From Candidatus Fimousia stercorigallinarum (GTDB lineage Bacteria; Bacillota; Clostridia; Lachnospirales; Lachnospiraceae), in contig DVKZ01000016.1 in NCBI GenBank assembly GCA_018715775.1, positions 1 to 40,279 on the forward strand: a stretch of DNA of 40,279 bases, written 5' to 3'. The position numbers were made by a program, and so were the translations under genes. Below are positions 18,332 to 26,445 of the stretch, piece after piece. Below the pieces are notes generated by a model. That model was not told where the DNA came from and made no database searches. It saw nothing but the letters and a program-made list of their open reading frames with translations. How positions within the stretch are numbered: position 1 is the first letter of the stretch; every line of letters starts with the position of its first letter.

Positions 18332-19120
18332 TCAGTTTGATAATAATAATTTATTTTTCATTTCTTCAATATAAAGTTCCGGTATTCCATCCAAAAGTCC
18401 CATACCGGTGATCCGCGCGCATACTTCGTATCCTTTTTCCGTTAATTCCGATTTCCAAGAATCCTTCTCGCCGGCCAGATCGTTTTGCGCATGATCTCCT
18501 GCTACGATCATCATGAGCATCAAATGCACTTTTTTGATCTTTTTCGTTTCCAGCCGTCCTTCGATATAGGAAAGTCCCGGAAATCCTTCTACGGTTCCAA
18601 TATATACCTGTTCCCGGCCGAGCGCCCGAAACATCGTTTCCATCTGGCTGTATGCTCCATTAGCAAAATGAGCACTCCCATGTCCCATAAAGACAACAGC
18701 CTCCCCTTCTCGATATTCCGGAAGCGTTTTTAAAAGGATGTTTGCAGTATCCCGGAAATTCCGCTCATAGGTCAGAAGGGGATCTCCCAGAACAAATTTC
18801 TGAAATAATTTTCGATACGGAGCAACCGCATGTTTGACCTTTTCAAACTCCACTCCATTAATGATATGCGTCGGCTGGCAAAGCACTTCTGCATAACCTT
18901 CCTTATAAAGATGATCCAGTGCTTTTTCAATATCCATGATTTCGATTCCTTTGGTCCGCTTTAATTTGCGGATGATCATACCTGAAGTAAAGACACGGAA
19001 AAAATCATAGTCCGGAAATGTATTTTGAAAAGCGCGTTCAATGTTTTCTATCGCTTCTATCGCATTTGGAAATGTCGTTCCAAAACTAACGACCAGAAGC
19101 GCCTTTTTATAATGCTGCAT
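18332..19120 (-). CDS. cbiK: Sirohydrochlorin cobaltochelatase
   Basis: CbiK inserts Co2+ into sirohydrochlorin, committing it to the anaerobic cobalamin route. The 262-residue protein has the two-domain CbiK length (longer than CbiX-short). Metal and catalytic residues are visible: H147 in VFMGHGSAHFANG, E178 in GTVEGFPGL and H210 in VAGDHAQND, corresponding to the active-site His, Glu and His of Salmonella CbiK. There is no signal peptide, so it is cytoplasmic rather than a periplasmic haem-type CbiK. AAAGGGG lies seven bases before the start. It follows the ALDH homologue by 18 nt and precedes cbiJ/cbiA by 11 nt. Confidence 0.95.
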   Translation of the reverse strand: MQHYKKALLVVSFGTTFPNAIEAIENIERAFQNTFPDYDFFRVFTSGMIIRKLKRTKGIEIMDIEKALDHLYKEGYAEVLCQPTHIINGVEFEKVKHAVAPYRKLFQKFVLGDPLLTYERNFRDTANILLKTLPEYREGEAVVFMGHGSAHFANGAYSQMETMFRALGREQVYIGTVEGFPGLSYIEGRLETKKIKKVHLMLMMIVAGDHAQNDLAGEKDSWKSELTEKGYEVCARITGMGLLDGIPELYIEEMKNKLLLSN

Positions 19121-19138
19121 TACGTTTCCCCTTTCGCG

Positions 19139-20452
19139 TCACTTTAATAATCTTTTCAGCCAATGTAGTTTATCATGATATGGCGGATCTGTCACCCGGT
19201 TATCGATCGTGCTGTTCCGTTTCATCACGCTCTTAATATTGGAAAACAGATCAAATCCGGCCTTTCCGTGATATTTTCCCATACCGCTGCTGCCAACGCC
19301 GCCCATCGGTAAAAACGGCGACATGGTCTGAACAATCGTATCATTAATGCAAATGCTGCCCGCGGTAAAATGATTTTTGATATATTCCTCGTGATTTTTA
19401 TCTCTTGTAAACAAATACAACGCCGGCGGCTTTTGAAACCGCATCAGCCGGTCAACTGCTTCTTCCCATGTCCGATACGTGACGATTGGCAGGATTGGTC
19501 CGAAAACCTCCGTCTTCATCATATCTGAACAGAGAGAATGCTCTGCCACTACCGTTGGAGAAATTTTAATCTCAAACGTATCAAAATCCCCGCCGATCAG
19601 GATTTCCTGATGTTCGATCAGATCAAGCAGACGGTAAAAATTTTCCAAATTGATGATCCGTCCATAATCCGGACTCTTTAAAGGATCTTCTCCATAAAAT
19701 TTCATTATGTAATATTCCACATATTTTAAAAATCTGTCTTTTTTGGCTTCACTGACAAGGACGAATTCCGGTGCAAGACTGCTCTGTCCGCAATTCATGA
19801 ACTTTCCGTGCACGATTTTTTTCGCTGTTTCTCTCAAATTGCAGCTGTCATCTACAAGACACGAGGTTTTTCCCCCAAGCTGCAAAGAAACCGGCGTCAG
19901 ATGTTTTGCGGCCTTCTCCATCACGATCCTGCCATCCCGCTCACTTCCGGTAAAAAAGATAAAATCAAATTTTTTATCGAGCAGATCCATCGCCGCCTCG
20001 GGTCCGCCAAGCATAACCCGTACTCTTGAAGTGTGAAAATTTTCCGTCAGCATATCATAAATGAGTTTTGCTGAATTTCCGGCAATCTCCGACGGTTTGA
20101 TCGTAACATCATTTCCGGCTGCCCACGCATTGATCAATGGGATCATCGTCAGCTGAAACGGAAAATTCCATGGTGAGATGATCAGCACTTTGCCAAACGG
20201 TTCCCTGTAGATCATACTGGCTGCCGGCATATAGAAATACGGAGTTGGTACGGTTTTAAATTTCATCCAGCTTGAAAGATACTTGATCGTATAATTCAAC
20301 TCCGATAAAATCAACCCGATCTCCGATTCATACGCTTCGAATTCCGGCTTCCCAAGATCCGCCTTTAATGCCTGATAAATATTTTTTTCATTTGCCCGGA
20401 CCACATCCCGGAGCTTCATTAATAAATTGATCCGTTCCCGATAATCCATCAT
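19139..20452 (-). CDS. Aldehyde dehydrogenase-family protein lacking both catalytic residues
   Basis: The 437-residue protein has the length and fold motifs of class 3-like ALDHs: IISPWNFPFQ with the oxyanion Asn (N96), FFTGSERDGR for NAD binding, TEVFGPILPI with the ribose-binding Glu (E315), and LPMGGVGSSGMG. The two catalytic positions differ. The general base in the usual LELGGK is Gln (SLQLGGK, Q191), and the nucleophile in the usual GQTC is Ser (NCGQSSLAPE, S225), with a Cys instead four residues earlier. Codons are CAG and AGT, read with no frameshift. NAD binding may persist, but aldehyde oxidation is unlikely. It is coupled to cbiET (overlap at ATGATGA) inside the cobalamin operon. 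GGAGGTGG precedes start 20452. Confidence 0.9.
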   Translation of the reverse strand: MMDYRERINLLMKLRDVVRANEKNIYQALKADLGKPEFEAYESEIGLILSELNYTIKYLSSWMKFKTVPTPYFYMPAASMIYREPFGKVLIISPWNFPFQLTMIPLINAWAAGNDVTIKPSEIAGNSAKLIYDMLTENFHTSRVRVMLGGPEAAMDLLDKKFDFIFFTGSERDGRIVMEKAAKHLTPVSLQLGGKTSCLVDDSCNLRETAKKIVHGKFMNCGQSSLAPEFVLVSEAKKDRFLKYVEYYIMKFYGEDPLKSPDYGRIINLENFYRLLDLIEHQEILIGGDFDTFEIKISPTVVAEHSLCSDMMKTEVFGPILPIVTYRTWEEAVDRLMRFQKPPALYLFTRDKNHEEYIKNHFTAGSICINDTIVQTMSPFLPMGGVGSSGMGKYHGKAGFDLFSNIKSVMKRNSTIDNRVTDPPYHDKLHWLKRLLK

Positions 20453-21663
20453 GATAGATCCACCTCCAAGATCCATATCGGATGATTCATGTCTGTCGTA
20501 TGATACGAGCCGACCATATGGCTATGCCCAACCTGAACCTGCATATAGCGGAAAGAATCCATGCCGGAAAACATCCGGATTGCTTCTGACAAACTTTCCA
20601 TCGTCACTGCAGTCATAACAAAATGTACTTTTTTCGAAAGATTTTTTAAATACGATACTACAAATGGAAATTCACCCTCGCTTCCGCCCAGAAATACCCG
20701 GTCCGGTTCCGGAAGCAAATGCATACACTCACTGATCCTCTGCGGAATAATCTCCAAATTGCCGCATTGAAATTTTTCTTTATTTTGCCTTATCAGGCCG
20801 ATCGCATCTTTTTTATACTCTACGCTGTATACTTTTCCAAACGGGCATTGTCTGGCCATTTCGATGCTGACAGAACCCGTTCCCGCACCAAGATCCCATA
20901 CACAATCACACGGAGATGCCGCCATACGGTGTACGATCAGAATGCGGATCTCCTCTTTTGTCATCGGGACCTTACCGCGGATAAATTCTTCATCCCGTAA
21001 ATGCCGAAATGGTTCCGGATGCTGCGGTTTCGGATTTTTCACATAGACTACACTCATACCGGAAAATGTTTGATCAGCTGCATGCGCGGCATCCATCGAA
21101 AACAGTTCTTCTCCTTTCATTCCGAGATTGCTCCCGATACACATCAACAGGTCTTTATATCCATAATGACATAAGGCGTCTGCGATCCGTTCCGGTGGAA
21201 AATTTCTGCTGCAAAGGAAAAAAGTTTCCGCATTTTTGGCTGCCTGATAAGCAACATACCCTTCCGATTCATTTCTTCCATGAACGCTGCACAATGCCGC
21301 ATTTTCCAGCATCAGACCAAATTTGTCCGCCATCAACTGATAGGAGCTGATCCCAGACAAATAGACACAGTTCCATGCATAAGAAGAACTTCGGATCGTT
21401 CCGGCCAGACTATAATAATGAACATCGCCGGAAACAAGTACCGCCACATCCCCCTGCCGTTGTTTTTCATCAATCCACGCCAAACAGGTGTCCGGTTTTC
21501 TCAATGGATAAACTTCCGCAGCGCTGCCGGCAAACGCCCCGCTGTCTTTTAGCAGGCGCGCCGAACCCGTAAGATAACGACAATGTTTGATCGTTTCCAC
21601 TGCTTTTTGATTCAGATATTCCGTTCCGCCCGGTCCCATGCCGATAATATATACCTTATACAT
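20449..21663 (-). CDS. cbiET: Bifunctional cobalt-precorrin-7 C5-methyltransferase / cobalt-precorrin-6B C15-methyltransferase (decarboxylating)
   Basis: The 404-residue protein is the CbiE-CbiT fusion (CobL type). The N-terminal half (about 1-200) is a tetrapyrrole methylase with GMGPGGTEYLN and VLVSGDVHYYSLA. The C-terminal half (about 210-404) is a class I SAM methyltransferase with VWDLGAGTGSVSIEMA and a PDRVFLGGSEGEF motif. Together they methylate C5 and C15 and remove the C12 acetate carboxyl. It overlaps cbiD by 8 nt and the ALDH homologue by a few bases, so all three are translationally coupled. Confidence 0.94.
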   Translation of the reverse strand: MYKVYIIGMGPGGTEYLNQKAVETIKHCRYLTGSARLLKDSGAFAGSAAEVYPLRKPDTCLAWIDEKQRQGDVAVLVSGDVHYYSLAGTIRSSSYAWNCVYLSGISSYQLMADKFGLMLENAALCSVHGRNESEGYVAYQAAKNAETFFLCSRNFPPERIADALCHYGYKDLLMCIGSNLGMKGEELFSMDAAHAADQTFSGMSVVYVKNPKPQHPEPFRHLRDEEFIRGKVPMTKEEIRILIVHRMAASPCDCVWDLGAGTGSVSIEMARQCPFGKVYSVEYKKDAIGLIRQNKEKFQCGNLEIIPQRISECMHLLPEPDRVFLGGSEGEFPFVVSYLKNLSKKVHFVMTAVTMESLSEAIRMFSGMDSFRYMQVQVGHSHMVGSYHTTDMNHPIWILEVDLS

Positions 21664-22744
21664 TTTCTGTCGTTACCTCTCTGATCATCTCTTTTCCCCC
21701 GGAACTGATCGCTTTGATACTGCCGGAGCTGTCAAAAAAGACAATTCCGGTTTTCAACTGTGAACGTCCGCACAGAACCGTTTTTTCTTCTGCTTTCTGT
21801 ACCAGACGTTCCCAGATCCTTCCCAGTCCATGATCTGTTAAAATCCGATCTGCCTGTTTTACCGTTTTACAAGCATATAGTTCGCGGATCACTTCCGTCG
21901 GCGCACCCATCAATGCCGCATGTGTACAGAGGATCTCCATCTTTCCATCTGCAACATGACTGTGCGTATTCATGATCCCGCCGGCAAGTTTTAACAGCTT
22001 TCCGTATTGACCACCGATCAAAATCCCGGAAAAACCGAGATTAGCTGCCCGTTCAATCAGAAAACCAATATGATTTCCTGTCATGATCACCGGCTCCAGC
22101 TTTCCAAAATGCCGTTCCAGCATCTTCTGTCCCTGATTTCCCGTTACAAACACGACATAACGGCTCCCCTTTTCGTATATCTGCGACAACTCTAACTGCA
22201 GTGAATCTTTCACCGCATCTTCACTCATAGGCCTGACAATACCAGTCGTTCCAAGAATGGATATCCCACCCTGTATACCAAGCCTCGGATTAAATGTTTT
22301 TTTGGCGATTTCTTCGCCATTTGGAACAGAAACAATAATCTTAACACTGCATCCGTTCAAGTATGGCTTTAAATGTTCCCGTACCATCTGCCGTGGAACA
22401 GGATTGATCGCCGGTTCCCCCGGCGGAAGCTTTAATCCCGGTTCTGTGATCCTGCCGACTCCTCCTCCGGCTATAAAAGAAATCGTCTCTTTCCCGTCAT
22501 AGACCAGTTCTGCCTTTGTTATGATCTCACATCCATTTGTAGCATCCGGATCATCTCCTCCGTCTTTGATCACGGTACAAGTTCCATAATCCCCAGGTAT
22601 GATATCAATGTTCAATTGTTTCCCAATCGGTGTTTCCACGGTCACCCGCTCCGGACAGGATCCGCTGATCTGCCAGATAACCGAAGCAAGCGCCCCGGCC
22701 GTCATACACGATCCTGTCGATATACCTTCCCGTAACTGTTTCAT
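21656..22744 (-). CDS. cbiD: Cobalt-precorrin-5B C1-methyltransferase
   Basis: CbiD methylates C1 of cobalt-precorrin-5B using S-adenosylmethionine. The 362-residue protein begins with the family signature LREGISTGSCMTAGALAS and shows GGVGRITEPGLKLPPGEPAINP, FNPRLGIQGGISILGTTGIV and GNHIGFLIE. The length is typical. Its ATG follows the cbiC stop codon directly (TAGATG). CbiD belongs to the anaerobic pathway, which agrees with CbiK. Confidence 0.95.
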   Translation of the reverse strand: MKQLREGISTGSCMTAGALASVIWQISGSCPERVTVETPIGKQLNIDIIPGDYGTCTVIKDGGDDPDATNGCEIITKAELVYDGKETISFIAGGGVGRITEPGLKLPPGEPAINPVPRQMVREHLKPYLNGCSVKIIVSVPNGEEIAKKTFNPRLGIQGGISILGTTGIVRPMSEDAVKDSLQLELSQIYEKGSRYVVFVTGNQGQKMLERHFGKLEPVIMTGNHIGFLIERAANLGFSGILIGGQYGKLLKLAGGIMNTHSHVADGKMEILCTHAALMGAPTEVIRELYACKTVKQADRILTDHGLGRIWERLVQKAEEKTVLCGRSQLKTGIVFFDSSGSIKAISSGGKEMIREVTTENV

Positions 22745-23371
22745 CTATGCCTGATAGAGCAGCGCATTACAGATTGCTGCTGCAATATTGCTGCCTCCCT
22801 TTCTTCCTTTTGCAATAATATGCGGAATCCCGCTTTTCAGATATAGTTCTTTCGACTCGATCACATTGACAAAGCCGACTGGTACGCCGATCACCAGTAC
22901 GGGATCTGCTTTTTTCTCATGGATCAATTCATACAAATGAATCAGCGCCGTCGGCGCATTTCCGATCGCAAATATCACAGGACCTTCCACCTGTGCTCCG
23001 CGTTCCATACAAACAACCGCTCTCGTACAGCCCCGCTCTTTCGCTTCTTCCGCAACATCTTCGTGATCCATGAAACAATATACTTTCCCGCCAAATTGCG
23101 AAAGCCTTTTTTTATTGATCCCCGATGCCGCCATCTTCGTATCAGTCACAATCGAGGCGCCGTTTCGGATCGCATAAAGTGCTTCCGAAACCGCATTTGG
23201 AGAAAATACGAGATTATCTGCATAATCAAAATCCGCAGACGTATGAATACAACGCTTTACGATCGGTTCTTCCAACTCCGGAAATGTCCGTCCATGGAGT
23301 TCACGCGCAATGATTTCCATACTCGTCTTTTCAATTTCTGCTGGTTTTACTATATTTATCGTTTCTAACAT
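22745..23371 (-). CDS. cbiC: Cobalt-precorrin-8 methylmutase
   Basis: CbiC moves the methyl group from C11 to C12, giving cobyrinic acid. The 208-residue protein has the catalytic histidine H43 in RCIHTSADFDYADNL, the same residue number as in characterised CobH, followed by IVTDTKMAASGI, AIGNAPTALIHLYEL and PVGFVNVIESKE. AAGGA lies six bases before the start. It sits between cobT and cbiD with no promoter-sized gaps. Confidence 0.95.
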   Translation of the reverse strand: MLETINIVKPAEIEKTSMEIIARELHGRTFPELEEPIVKRCIHTSADFDYADNLVFSPNAVSEALYAIRNGASIVTDTKMAASGINKKRLSQFGGKVYCFMDHEDVAEEAKERGCTRAVVCMERGAQVEGPVIFAIGNAPTALIHLYELIHEKKADPVLVIGVPVGFVNVIESKELYLKSGIPHIIAKGRKGGSNIAAAICNALLYQA

Positions 23372-23407
23372 ATCATGTCCTTCTTCATTTAACTGGTAAG
23401 ATTTTTT

Positions 23408-24475
23408 CTAAAGATCTTCTTCATATTCTTCAATCTCAGCCTCCGAAAAGCTCGGAATCCCTGTATAGGCAGCCAGCGCATAATCCATAAACGAAAAGCA
23501 CATTGCTGCTCCGGTGCCTTCCCCAAGACGCATATTGGCATAAAAATATGCCTGTAGTCCAAGCGCATCAAGCATCTGTTTTCCGGCCGGTTCATCTGAA
23601 CAGTGAGATGCAAACAGATAATCCCTGACCGCCGGAGCCATCTCAAGCGCCATATATGCCGCAACAGAAGAAATAAACCCATCGATAATGATCGCCATTT
23701 TATAGTATGCTGCACCGAGATAGCATCCGATCAACCCGGCAACTTCCAAGCCGCCGATCTTAGACAGGATATCCAGCATATCCCGTTTATCCGGCTTATG
23801 AAAGTCAAGCGCATCTTCAATCACCTGAATTTTTTTCTCCAACGCCGCATCCGACAGGCCGGCGCCTTTGCCCGTCACCTTTTCAACCGGCTGATCCAGC
23901 AGACAGGCACAGATTGCAGAACTGATCGTCGTATTCCCAATTCCCATCTCACCAGTTGCAGCCGCCTGATAGCCGCGTTCTTTTAATTTTTTTATCACCT
24001 TGATCCCTACCGATATGGCCTGCACCGCCTCTTGTCTGCTCATTGCACATTCCCTGCGGATATTACCGGTTCCATACCGTACCTTTTTCTTCCATACAAG
24101 GTCCGAAGCAAGATCCGAAGAAATCCCGACATCTACCGGAATCACATCCGCATGTGCTGTTTTTGCGAATGGTGTGATCGAAGACGCTGTGACCATCATA
24201 TTTTCCATCACCGATCTTGTCACTTCCTGACCGGTTTGTGTCACACCTTCTTCCACAACACCGTGATCGCCCGCCATAATGATGATCGCCCGTTTCGTAA
24301 CAGATGGCAGCACCGTTTCCTGAATCGCTCCGAGCTGTGCAACCATATCTTCCAGCCTTCCAAGACCGCCGATCGGCTTTGCAAGAGTATTCCACCTCCT
24401 GCGGACAGCCTCTTGCCAGGATGTTTTCACAGGAGTAATTTCCGCTAAAAAATGTTTTAATTCTGACTCATTCAT
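23408..24475 (-). CDS. cobT: Nicotinate-nucleotide--dimethylbenzimidazole phosphoribosyltransferase
   Basis: CobT activates the lower-ligand base to its alpha-ribotide for attachment by CobS. The 355-residue protein shows the N-terminal LAKPIGGLGRLEDM, IIMAGDHGVVEEGV, GEMGIGNTTISSA and catalytic glutamate E319 in RLGEGTGAAM. Lower-ligand choice cannot be read from the sequence; no bza (anaerobic benzimidazole synthesis) gene is nearby. It is the first gene of the downstream operon, with a candidate promoter about 40 nt upstream; its ribosome binding site (GGAAAAG) is weak. Confidence 0.94.
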   Translation of the reverse strand: MNESELKHFLAEITPVKTSWQEAVRRRWNTLAKPIGGLGRLEDMVAQLGAIQETVLPSVTKRAIIIMAGDHGVVEEGVTQTGQEVTRSVMENMMVTASSITPFAKTAHADVIPVDVGISSDLASDLVWKKKVRYGTGNIRRECAMSRQEAVQAISVGIKVIKKLKERGYQAAATGEMGIGNTTISSAICACLLDQPVEKVTGKGAGLSDAALEKKIQVIEDALDFHKPDKRDMLDILSKIGGLEVAGLIGCYLGAAYYKMAIIIDGFISSVAAYMALEMAPAVRDYLFASHCSDEPAGKQMLDALGLQAYFYANMRLGEGTGAAMCFSFMDYALAAYTGIPSFSEAEIEEYEEDL

Positions 24476-24513
24476 AATTCTTTTCCGTATCTGACCATTT
24501 TCATTTATGCTCT

Positions 24514-24522
24514 ATTTTAGCA
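24514..24522 (-). promoter_or_regulatory. Extended -10 promoter of the cobT-hemB operon
   Basis: On the minus strand TGC TAAAAT forms an extended -10, about 40 nt before cobT; the -35 region falls in the terminator of the preceding gene and is poor. The leader would be about 30 nt, with no room for a cobalamin riboswitch. Confidence 0.5.
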
Positions 24523-24531
24523 TTTTTCATT

Positions 24532-24560
24532 AAAAAAAGGAAGCAGATTCCTCTGCTTCC
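24532..24560 (-). terminator. Intrinsic terminator of the acyl-CoA ligase-like gene
   Basis: On the minus strand GGAAGCAGA pairs with TCTGCTTCC around GGAA, followed by seven T. It separates the ligase-like gene from the cobT operon. Confidence 0.9.
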
Positions 24561-24591
24561 CATGATTCATCTATCTCTTTCCTGCGAATGA

Positions 24592-26319
24592 TCAATTTGC
24601 AGCTGCCTGAAGTTTTCTTGTCAGACCAATGCGATTTGTCTTATAGTGGAAGAACGGACGTTCACTCAATGCAAAAATATCTACCGGATATTCAAATTCA
24701 TCCAGTGCTGCATAGACACCATCTTTGATATCCTCTACACTATATCCATCTTTTAATACCACATATAAATATGGAAGATAATATCCTTCATGATCTTTAT
24801 CCGGAATAATTACAACGAATTCATCTTTGATTCCTTCGATTCCTGCATCGATCAGTTTGTTTTCCATCACAAGAGAGATTAAATTGCCGCCACCAAATCT
24901 GCGGGAATCTCCACGTGTTAAAATGTATACGATACCATCTTCGTTAATATATCCAAGGTCTCCGGTATGCAGCCATGTTTCACCATCTTCATGTACCATC
25001 AATGTTTTTGCAGTTGCTTCCGGATTATCGTATCCAAGCATGTTACCAGGGCCGCTGACACAAACTTCACCAACTTCATTGTAAGTTAATTCTTCAATCG
25101 TACCCGGTTTGAATACACTGATGTTATTCATCGGCATTGCAATTCCGATATTTCCATTTCCGTATGGATACTGAGCAGGGCTTGGGAATGTAATATTTGA
25201 TCCTGCTTCGCTCTGTCCATAACTGGAAGTAAATGTAAATTTACATCCATGTTTGTCAAAGAACGCCTGTGCACGTTTTAACTGTCCGTTATTTGTCTGC
25301 TCACATCCTGCTCCTGCTGCTACAACATGAGACATATCATAATCTTCCGGAATACGGTCGCTCTTCATGATAATTTCTACAAACATAGGAATCAGAGGCC
25401 ATAAATTCGGTTTATAACGCATTAATTCTAAATCAACATCTTCTACATCACAGAATGGATCCAAAATCAAAAGTTTATTGGATGACATCGGTGATAAGAT
25501 CATGGAAACAACAACCGCTACCAGGCATGGAGGCAGGTTCGTCAATAACCATACCGGGCGGAAATCTCCGCCGGAACCATATGGAGCCATCTGGAAGATA
25601 ATACCGATCATCGTTGCCGCTGAATGAATGACCTGTTTGGACGGACCTGTAGAACCACTTGTATAAGCACGGAATAATGGACGATTAATATCTTCTTGTG
25701 CATATACCTCGCCTTCGTATGTATCAGCCTGAGCAATAAACTCATCCCATGTAATCGTGAGACTGCCTTCCGCTCTTGTATCTGCATACTGTGCCTTAAT
25801 GTAAGTATGAATATGTTCCGGCATTGAATCACAATCCGCATGATAATATGGGGATAAGAGAACAACTTTCTCTACACCTGCATCTGTATAAGCTTTCATA
25901 TCTTCCTTCGTCAGGAAATCATGAGCAAAGATCACTTTTGCCCCCGCTTTGCTTACGGCTTCTACGTTTTCTTCAATTGTATTGTCACGGCACAATAAAG
26001 AAGCGCCAATAATCTCTGCTGCCAGTAATAAGCAGACAAATTCAGGAACCGCACGTAAAAATACCGGAATCTGATCTCCTTCTTTAAATCCTGCTGCTCT
26101 TAACGCTCTTGCAATAACTTCTGCTTCTTCAAATACTTCTTTCCATGAAATATCACTGCCATAATAGTGCATAGCAATTACGTCTTCACCTGGCATTGTG
26201 CGCTTTAAGTAATTCATCAATGTACACTTTGGTATCTGCAGCTGCTGAAATTCTTTTGGATAGTACTGCATCCATGGACGATCTATACTCGGTTTTCCTG
26301 TCAAAACTCGATTGCTCAT
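24592..26319 (-). CDS. AMP-forming acyl-CoA synthetase-like protein (ANL superfamily), substrate unknown
   Basis: ANL enzymes activate a carboxylate with ATP and usually pass it to CoA. The 575-residue protein has the adenylate-forming motifs: YTSGSTGPSKQV (about residue 215), SSYGQSEAGSN in place of YGxTE, and HTGDLGYINEDG. Two points are unusual. The hinge region reads TRGDSRRFGGGN, and the C-terminal motif reads KTNRIGLTRKL, where Gly occupies the place of the catalytic Lys of the usual PKTxxGK. The adenylation step may therefore be altered. AAAGGAG precedes the start. It has its own promoter and terminator and sits next to a large XRE-type regulator, a likely controller (inference). Codon use resembles the strongly expressed nifJ and fba. 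Confidence 0.85.
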   Translation of the reverse strand: MSNRVLTGKPSIDRPWMQYYPKEFQQLQIPKCTLMNYLKRTMPGEDVIAMHYYGSDISWKEVFEEAEVIARALRAAGFKEGDQIPVFLRAVPEFVCLLLAAEIIGASLLCRDNTIEENVEAVSKAGAKVIFAHDFLTKEDMKAYTDAGVEKVVLLSPYYHADCDSMPEHIHTYIKAQYADTRAEGSLTITWDEFIAQADTYEGEVYAQEDINRPLFRAYTSGSTGPSKQVIHSAATMIGIIFQMAPYGSGGDFRPVWLLTNLPPCLVAVVVSMILSPMSSNKLLILDPFCDVEDVDLELMRYKPNLWPLIPMFVEIIMKSDRIPEDYDMSHVVAAGAGCEQTNNGQLKRAQAFFDKHGCKFTFTSSYGQSEAGSNITFPSPAQYPYGNGNIGIAMPMNNISVFKPGTIEELTYNEVGEVCVSGPGNMLGYDNPEATAKTLMVHEDGETWLHTGDLGYINEDGIVYILTRGDSRRFGGGNLISLVMENKLIDAGIEGIKDEFVVIIPDKDHEGYYLPYLYVVLKDGYSVEDIKDGVYAALDEFEYPVDIFALSERPFFHYKTNRIGLTRKLQAAAN

Positions 26320-26350
26320 TATTTATCTCTCCTTTTATTTGAATATTCTC

Positions 26351-26386
26351 AAGTCATTATATGAATTTTATTGACTTTTTGAAGTC
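26351..26386 (-). promoter_or_regulatory. Promoter and possible operator of the acyl-CoA ligase-like gene
   Basis: On the minus strand TTCAAA (26378-26383) is 16 bp from TATAAT (26356-26361). Plus-strand GACTT-TTTG-AAGTC (26373-26386) is a palindrome over the -35, and AAGTCA (26351-26356) with TGACTT (26372-26377) form a wider inverted repeat over the -10. These could bind the neighbouring XRE-type regulator. Confidence 0.5.
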
Positions 26387-26445
26387 TATCATAAAAGGAA
26401 TATTTTGGCACGTGAATTTTATGGACAAAACTTGACAAACTTGAT

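Noticed and set aside
19740..19900. Possible frameshift explaining the missing ALDH catalytic Cys
   Set aside because: The frame continues normally through well-conserved motifs on both sides; the change is a substitution at codon level.
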